A stretch of DNA of 64,000 nucleotides from Colias croceus (Eukaryota; Arthropoda; Insecta; Lepidoptera; Pieridae), in assembly GCF_905220415.1 (NCBI RefSeq), contig NC_059545.1, positions 2,490,001 through 2,554,000 of the forward strand, written 5' to 3'. Each line of letters begins with the position of its first letter. The first letter of the stretch is position 1. The position numbers and the translations under genes were made by a program. A model generated the notes under the pieces. The model was not told the origin of the DNA and did not search any database. It saw nothing but the letters and a program-made list of their open reading frames with translations. Positions 57,204-64,000 of this stretch are shown in pieces.

Positions 57204-57393
57204 TAATAAACAGGAATAAACCCTTAATACGCAAGCTTAATGAGGATGCCATTTAATATCGAATTTGCGAAACGCTCGAAATATAGCGTTGTATAATCTG
57301 TGACGTTAAATTGATTTATTCCTGTTTCGGGTTCAAGTGTTAATTTTTTCGGGGTTTTAGATAGGATTTAAATGAAAATTAAAATTTGATTAT

Positions 57394-57944
57394 TGCACGC
57401 CTCATAAGCGAAGCGTTGAGGTGGGTACTACTGTCACTTCGCGCAAAACATCTGATTTTTCAAACTTAAAATGTCTTTATGTATCATATATTGCACTTGT
57501 AAGATAATACATACACACACATATTAAGAAAAAACACTATTTTTAACATTCATGATATTTTTGATGTCATTTTTGTTATTTAAACTAGTTAAAAAACAGT
57601 TTAAAAAAGTTCTGTCTTGGACGTCCGTGTGTCTGTATGTGCGGAGGATTTTCTTGTTAACACGATAGCGACCGAAATACTTTACTAATCGAGTCTTTTT
57701 TTTTCTCTTACGCTTGAGTATGCTCAGGAATAGAACCCTTTCATTTTTCAGGGTCTGATTCGATGTGGTTTAATTGTTATTAAATAAACAAAAAAAAAAT
57801 ATCGACTGTTCTCCATAATTTTAGTATATCTATATATATTCTTTATTTACATCATATACATAAATATCTACATACTTATATTATATACACCTTTATAAAT
57901 AGATAATCAATTTTATTGTAAAGGATGAGATTATGAGGCGTGCA
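57394..57944. mobile_element. Possible DNA element with TGCACGCCTCATAA ends
   Basis: Fourteen-bp perfect inverted repeats bound 551 bp of non-coding sequence. No clear target duplication was seen and no second copy is in the window. Confidence 0.5.
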
Positions 57945-58088
57945 CTTTTGGATTTTCCAAACTTTTTTCAAATTTAACCAATTGAAATAAGCTTTATTGG
58001 CTGTTTTCTGTTTGGTTCAAATAATATAGAGAATTGTGTCAAACAAAATAGTTATCTAGAGCCCTTATAGAGTTTTCAATTGTAATGG

Positions 58089-58955
58089 CATGGGCGTAGC
58101 CACGGTGGGGCAGGGTGGGGCGCTTGCCTCACCCTGGCTTTGACCTGGAAGGTACCTAACCAAAACTAAAAATTGATATATGTGGGTACTAACTACTAAG
58201 CATAATATCCGTAAGAAAATTCACACTCTATTCTTGAAAGTCGACAGTCGACATAGAAAATGCGACCTTTTAAATTAGTATTATTTACCTCTAAATTGAT
58301 TGACAAAAAAATTGTCATACGTCCAGCGACCAAACGGCATAACACAGTTTTGGATCTATTTCGTGGTGTGGTAGGTGAATAATAAAGGGCTTTGAATAAG
58401 AATAATTCGAATAACGAATTAAGTACACACGAAAAAAGAAAATAGTTGAGGCTTCTATGTTACATGAACTGTAAGAAAAATGATTGTAGTACAGTAATTA
58501 GTTACCCCACTATATTATCCAATTTCACTTTTGTTGTGTTACACGTTCTACAAATGACTTATATACTTTTTACTTTTTACAATACACTTTTTTTTTCTAG
58601 TGGCCACACTAGAAAAATAGTATCAAAAAATATTAAACAGAATAAAGTTAGTGTTATAAAAAAGTTTTCAAGGTAAAGAAGATGCGAAATTTTACAAATG
58701 CTTTCGCAAATGCCTTCGCAAATGCCTTCGCAAATGCCTTCGTAAATGCCTTCGCAAATGCCTTCGCAAATGCCTTCGCAAATGCCATCGCAAATGCCTT
58801 CGCAAACGCCTTCGCAAATGCCTTTGCAAATGCCTTCGCAAATGCCTTCGCAAATGCCTCCGCAAATGCCTTCGCAAATGCCTCCGCAAATGCTTTCGCA
58901 AATGCCTGCGCAAATGCCTTCGCAAATGCCTTCACAAATGCAACACGCAATGCTT
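58089..58955. mobile_element. hAT-like minisatellite element, copy 2 (right end missing)
   Basis: Begins CATGGGCGTAGCCACGGTGG and follows 34972-35370 closely for about 550 bp ('cgtccagcgaccaaacggc', 'gatctatttcgtggtgtggt'). It then carries its own 12-bp array (58693-58949). The right inverted end seen in copy 1 is not present, so it is truncated or differently ended. Confidence 0.7.
58693..58949. repeat. 12-bp minisatellite array 2, about 21 units
   Basis: Units AATGCCTTCGCA, more uniform than array 1 (almost all end GCA, against GCG/GCA/GCC there). The open frames on both strands here are artefacts of the repeat. Confidence 0.9.
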
Positions 58956-59310
58956 TACCTTTAAATTTTCCACAAAGCTTCTTCCTACCACTTGAATTCG
59001 TAGATTAATGAACTCTTCCCTAATTAAAAACAGGATTTATTATATGAAGATTAGTCACTGATACTAAATAATAATTAGGTAGTTAAAATAGCCACAAATT
59101 AAATAGTTCAACTTTCACAGTGGAAAAATATACTTCATACTGCCCTTTTCAAATTAGATTTCAAAGAGAAGTTTCATGATTTTGAAAGCCAAATAACTAA
59201 CCGGTCAAACGTCAAGAGACAACTACATAGTCTATTCATGTAATAAATTCGCAGGAAAGTCAAAACTGTATATTTTTTTTAAGAATACTTGAGGGCGTGA
59301 TCTATAATCG
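58956..59310. other. Intergenic DNA, nothing recognised
   Basis: AT-rich, no supported feature. Confidence 0.35.
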
Positions 59311-59507
59311 ATATTGAAGATAATTTTGTTTGTTTGTATGTATGTATGGCCCTGTTAAACTCAAAAATTACTGCATGGATTTACTTCTGGTACCTGAAAA
59401 CCTGAGAATGGACATTGTATAAGGTTTTATCCCGGTAATTCCACGGGAACGGGAACCATGCGGGTTTGTCTTTTAATACGCGGGCGAAGCCGCTGGAGAA
59501 AAACTAG
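59311..59507 (+). mobile_element. Helitron-like element, family A, copy 15 (diverged)
   Basis: The head is replaced by 'ataattttgtttgtttgtatg'. The 3' half has the GGGAACGGGAACCATGCGGG block, a GCGGGCGAAGCCGC hairpin and CTAG at 59504-59507. Confidence 0.65.
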
Positions 59508-59840
59508 TTTTAATATAAAACTTTTGATCTCTGATTATTCTGAACCGAAACATAAATAAAACAGCAATTAACTGAAGCTACGTGAACGTGATGATCGTAA
59601 AATTGTGTAATTGATTGAGATATTTTATCGGTTATTTGCAACGGTTTAAATTTCATCCACAATTTGTGTAATGTGAATAAATATCTGCTTTTCGTATAAT
59701 TTTGACGTGCGAGTCATTTAATTTTTGTTACAATTGGAAAAATGTCGATAACTAAACTATATTATAAAGAGAATTGGGAGGCAGCCTATTATCTAAATTT
59801 CTTCGCAGAAAATTTTAAATCTATGCATTACTATGAACAA

Positions 59841-60013
59841 CTAGCTCTCCGACCCAGCTTCACGTAGTACATGTTCACGTTTTCTGTCCATAAAAACATT
59901 CCTCGTACTTCAAGGAATATTATAAAAAAATAATAAACGAAATCGGTTCAGCCATTCTCGAATTATCCGACATATTACCAACACATTTTGCGATTCATTT
60001 TAATGTTATAGAT
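59841..60013 (-). mobile_element. Helitron-like element, third subfamily, copy 2
   Basis: Matches 29778-29950 ('cctcgtacttcaaggaatat', 'accaacacattttgcgattc'). The CTAG end is kept at 59841, but the GC hairpin is decayed. Confidence 0.6.
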
Positions 60014-61159
60014 TATTATTATATATCAAAACTCAAAAAACGACAGGATATCGAAAAACATCGATCGCTTACTTAGTCGCCAATAGTACAAAACAAACAT
60101 GAATAGTTTCCATACCTAATAAGGGTCTCTGGTTCTCTCTAAAGTCTAAAGGAAACCCACAGGCTGTAATTTATCCTTTACGTAATTAATATAACGAGCG
60201 CTAAGTTCATTTTTATTTTTCCGCCATGATTTCTCATGGGTGCTACGAAAAATCGTTTTTTCACCAACTTGCAGTCGAATCTAAATGAGGCACGAATTTG
60301 GTAATCTTTGTTTACAATTGTTTTATTTGTTTATAATCAAGTTAAAATGTTAAAGTTTTTTTTATGCTTTGTGTTAAGATGTTAATGATGAATAAGGGAA
60401 ATATTTTATTTTAATAACAATAACGTAGAGACAGTACTAAAATGTATACAAATATGCTCTATATCTGAAAAATATATGAAGTACCTACTTTTTATGAAAT
60501 TTTTTTTTTCTTTACGTAATATTATAAGTGTAATATTATCTATCTACTTACTATATACAATAAACATATACTAACATACATTGATAGGTAATCTGCGAAA
60601 AACAAATTTCGTTTCAAACACATAAATTATATTTCGTCAAAATTTATTTAACCAACTCAGGTAGATTTAAATATAACGACAAAGGCATAAAAGATAAATC
60701 CTCTTTATCGACAAGAGATCGGTAAAGGATAAAATATTTTGCGAGCTTTATTTATGAATTATGAATAGAAAGATAAATTTCTGAATCAGTCTGAAGCGTA
60801 TAAATGCGCTAAAAATAACCTGAAAGCTGATTTAATTTACTTAGATGTAGATTTCAAATAATTCAAGGTACAGAATGCCATTGTTAACACTTTAACAGAG
60901 ATCCAATAATTTTTGCAATAAATTAATTCTCAAAACTAATAAATACAAAAAGAAAAGACGACGTTCAAAGAACTAATATTATAATTGTAACACAGAAGAG
61001 TCAACTTTAGATATAAGCTTCTTGGAGTCAACTCCAAATTATTAAACCGTATCCATGGCAACCGACAAATGGTTAGTGGTTACATAATCATGTGAATGAC
61101 GTAGGGTTACGTGTAGGAATCTGAAATAAGCGTGTATTAGGAATTCAAAATTTACTGGT
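60014..61159. other. Intergenic DNA, nothing recognised
   Basis: AT-rich, no supported gene. Confidence 0.4.
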
Positions 61160-61310
61160 CGCTCCACATGATGGGCAGTGTTGGCCCAACAAATAATCCT
61201 CGATATTTGACACCACTGCGAATACAATGACGGCCGATCATAGATATTTAGGCCCTCTACACTATCGTGATTGCCTCTATCCGCCCAACGTTGCCCATTG
61301 TGTAAAGGGC
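61160..61310. mobile_element. MITE related to 38216-38809, uninterrupted copy
   Basis: The left 'cacatgatgggcagtgttgg' and right 'caacgttgcccattgtgtaa' are inverted. The interior 'tacaatgacggccgatca' and 'ctacactatcgtgatt' match the right half of 38216-38809. The minus-strand frame 61042-61407 is read through this repeat and is not a gene. Confidence 0.65.
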
Positions 61311-63240
61311 CCATAATAACCTTTGCCACAGCACTGACCAATACACTTAATAGTTCGTCAGGAGCCATGACAGCTATTAAATATTTTATCGCATACTTTT
61401 GTTTCACAATTTGAGTGATAGAGACAAATAGACTAAATGTCGGTTAAAATGTTTATTAGGTAATAAGGCCCTTTCAATTAAAAACGTAAACGTGATTATA
61501 TTGTTACAAGGTATCTTAAAATGACATTATGTAATGATATGTGAACATAATGTCAACATGTGTGTTTGTATGTCAGTCACGCGAATGGACGGACAAATGA
61601 TTGTATTTGATTGTCATGATATCACACGATTCGTAATAATGTAATTAGTGCTGGATAATAATATGCAACTTCCTATCATGTGATTTTGATTTATTATGTA
61701 CATATCGCAAACATTTTAAAAGATTGATAGGAAATGTGTAAATCACTACATAGTATAAAACAAAGTCGCTTTCTCTGTCCCTGTATGCTTATATCTTTCA
61801 AACTACGCAACGGATTTTGATGCGTTTTTTTTAATAGATAGAGTACATTAGCATGACATAACCTACAAAGCGATTCTACGCTTTACAACGAAACGATTTG
61901 TTTTTTCTTACATAAATAAATATTATAATTCTCTTTCTTTTAATTATTTATGATTATGAAAAAAATACGAATTCGTATTAATAATTTATTAAAAATATCG
62001 CAAAACCTACCGCGCTTGTTAAACAAATTCTCTGAAACATAATTCAAAAAATGTATCAATGATAATTTCACTTGAAAAGCATTTCGTATCCTAAGGGCAT
62101 ATAAAGTTTGCATTACATTTATCAAATATCATCATGTCATGTTCTTTCTGAAATCCTTCATAATACAGTTTAAAAATACCACAATTTTCCGCATAATTTT
62201 CTTTAATAAAAGATACGCCACGTTTCTTACAATTTTCCTAATGTCATACAAAAATTAATTTTACAACCAAATCTTCCATTACAAAATAAATAATGAAACA
62301 TTTTTATCCGTCTGTTGTGGAAAGAAATATCACATACAATTCCAGTTCATTCCTTTGATGTGAAGTTAATTAATGATAATGTTATATCTTGAGGGTTTTG
62401 CTGGTTTTATAAATATTTCTTTAACGTTAAAATTGTTTTTGAATTTAATATTTAGATCGAGTATCTTGTTATTCGTACACAATTCATAATATAGCCTTGT
62501 TTATATTCTAATACTTTTATTAATAAATCTAATAAGTATATTTTTTGTTTGAATATTATTTTCGTGTTTTGTTTTTGATGCTATTTTTACATAAAGTTTT
62601 CCACAATTTCAGAATAAGTCAAGTACTCTAGTAGTATTATATTATTTGTTGTAATTTCATTATAATAATATTATTATTTTAATCATTCAATTATAAGCTT
62701 GTCTCCCGACTCAAAATGGCATCTTATATCTACACAGTCTACACACTACATTCCATAAACAAAACTAAAAACAATCAATACTAAAATTGACTAATAACTC
62801 CAACACTCAAACACTTTTAACAAATTAATAATGAAAGTTAATAAAACCGTCTGCTTGACGCTCCAACCAATTCTAACCTACCACCCCCTTCCCAACCCAT
62901 CAGGAAAAGGCCACGTTAGGGATTTTTCAATAACCTCGAAGGGTCAAAGAACACTGGTCGGTAAAATTTGCATGTCATAATTGCAAGTTGATTTTATTTA
63001 TCGGCCACAAGGGAGATTTTCAATTTAGCCGATATTTAACGTGATTAGCGTTTGTATGAAAGGAATTTATGCATTGGTTTTATGGAGATTAAAAAGTTGT
63101 TTGACGCCTACAATTTTATACGTGGATTGAATTTTTATACAATGGAGTTAAATGTTAATAAGTATAGTATTTTAACTGCATATCTGCTTTCATATCTAAA
63201 ATACGGTAATTGTAATTTCAAGTAATAAAGGATTTATGAA
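61311..63240. other. Intergenic DNA with one Helitron-like fragment
   Basis: No gene supported. 61743-61848 is a 3'-truncated copy of the family A variant at 30638-30799 ('tcactacatagtataaaaca', 'cgcaacggattttgatgcg'). Confidence 0.45.
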
Positions 63241-63424
63241 TCTATACTAATATTATAAAGCTGAAGAGTTTGTTTGTTTGAACGCGCTAATCTCGAAAAC
63301 CACTGGTCCGATTTGAAAAAATATTTCGGTGTTAGATAGCTCATTTATCGAGGAAGGCTGTATATCAGCACGCTACGACCAACAGGAGTGGAGCCACGGG
63401 GGTGAAACCACGCGGAGCAGCTAG
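63241..63424 (+). mobile_element. Helitron-like element, family B, copy 12
   Basis: Begins TCTATACTAATATTATAAAG and ends CACGCGGAGCAGCTAG. Complete. Confidence 0.72.
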
Positions 63425-64000
63425 TTATGAATAACTATATTAATATTATTAACTATTGTTAATGTTACCATTGTATGTCATTAATTTAAATATTACACGG
63501 GTTTAATTGTTTCTGTAAGATCTCCAAATAAATAAATAAATAAATATATTATTTTATGAAGCGCTCTAGTTTATTAATTAATAGTCATAACCAAATGAAA
63601 ATAAGCATTTATACTATGAATTATACGAAGCATTTAGCATTTTACAAGGGCAACAATAAAAATAATAACAATATGAATTCAAAACTTTATTTAGTAACAG
63701 CTATACCTAAGTGTTTGACTAACTATTTGTTTTAATAGACTGTATTTATAAATTAAGTAATCCCTAAATTAAACTAGTAACGATTATTTACACTAAAACA
63801 TTATGACGTCAGTATAATTCAAGGAACGTGTGGCCCATAATCAAGTAAGGGGATAATCCTTCATGAGAAGCTTATAGCAAGGCGATTATCCTCTAACCCT
63901 CGTATGAACGTAGTCTCTCATTAGATGATATTTAGTAGCTGAACTAATAATTGAGAGTTAATAACTTGAAACTATTGAAAAGTATCGAAGTCTATTAGAG
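63425..64000. other. Intergenic DNA with an (AAAT)n tail
   Basis: An AAATAAATAAATAAAT tract near 63527-63546 after 'ttgtttctgtaagatctcc' may be the tail of a truncated LINE. Nothing else recognised. Confidence 0.35.

Noticed and set aside
58654..59008. Open frames with the same repeats in the second array
   Set aside because: Same 12-bp repeat artefact.
61042..61407. 121-codon minus-strand frame as a gene
   Set aside because: It reads through the MITE at 61160-61310; the same wording appears in the shadow frame at 38731-38982 over the related MITE.

Overview
The window looks like a stretch of a moth or butterfly (Lepidoptera) nuclear genome. It is AT-rich, almost free of coding sequence and packed with dispersed repeats typical of that order. 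These are Helitron-like elements ending in a GCGGGCGAAGCCGCGG hairpin plus CTAG, tRNA-derived SINEs, foldback MITEs and retroelement tails. There is one clear host gene. The 434-residue coding region at 40987-42291 (+) is a seven-transmembrane receptor that I recognise as the insect short neuropeptide F receptor (sNPFR). Its coding sequence sits in one exon. A 3' splice site lies at 40765 and three short upstream ORFs precede the start codon. A strong splice donor lies 6 nt after the stop, and a good acceptor plus polyadenylation signal lie 6.8 kb downstream (49071-49433), so I infer a 3'-UTR intron.

Region by region: 1-8.7 kb is intergenic DNA with Helitron-like copies, SINE/LINE tails and a small duplication (7440-8235) whose second copy preserves the empty site of a tRNA-derived SINE. 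8722-11249 is a 2.5-kb terminal-inverted-repeat element that contains a near-perfect 300-bp-arm palindrome. 11917-16599 is a complete-looking Ty3/gypsy LTR retrotransposon of the CsRn1/Kabuki type. It has TG..CA ends, an ATAAT target duplication, a tRNA-Trp-type primer site, an apparently full-length pol and a gag that has lost most of its capsid region. 16.6-34.9 kb is gene-poor with scattered repeats. 34972-36145 is a hAT-like element (8-bp target duplication) built around a 640-bp array of a 12-bp repeat, with a truncated relative at 58089-58955. 38216-38809 is a MITE nested with another MITE. 40.8-49.4 kb is the receptor gene. 53839-55043 is a piggyBac-like element with 13-bp inverted repeats, a TTAA flank and a broken acidic N-terminal ORF. 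The remainder is intergenic DNA with more Helitron-like copies.

Nothing here forms an operon-like or multi-gene system. The transposons are independent insertions and the receptor is the only gene with an expected cellular role (peptide signalling in feeding and growth). The points most worth checking are the minisatellite-carrying hAT-like elements, the near-perfect palindrome, the capsid-deleted but otherwise young LTR element, the repeated subterminal palindromes of the piggyBac-like element, and the UTR structure of the receptor gene. No search or alignment program was run; family names rest on motifs read by eye.
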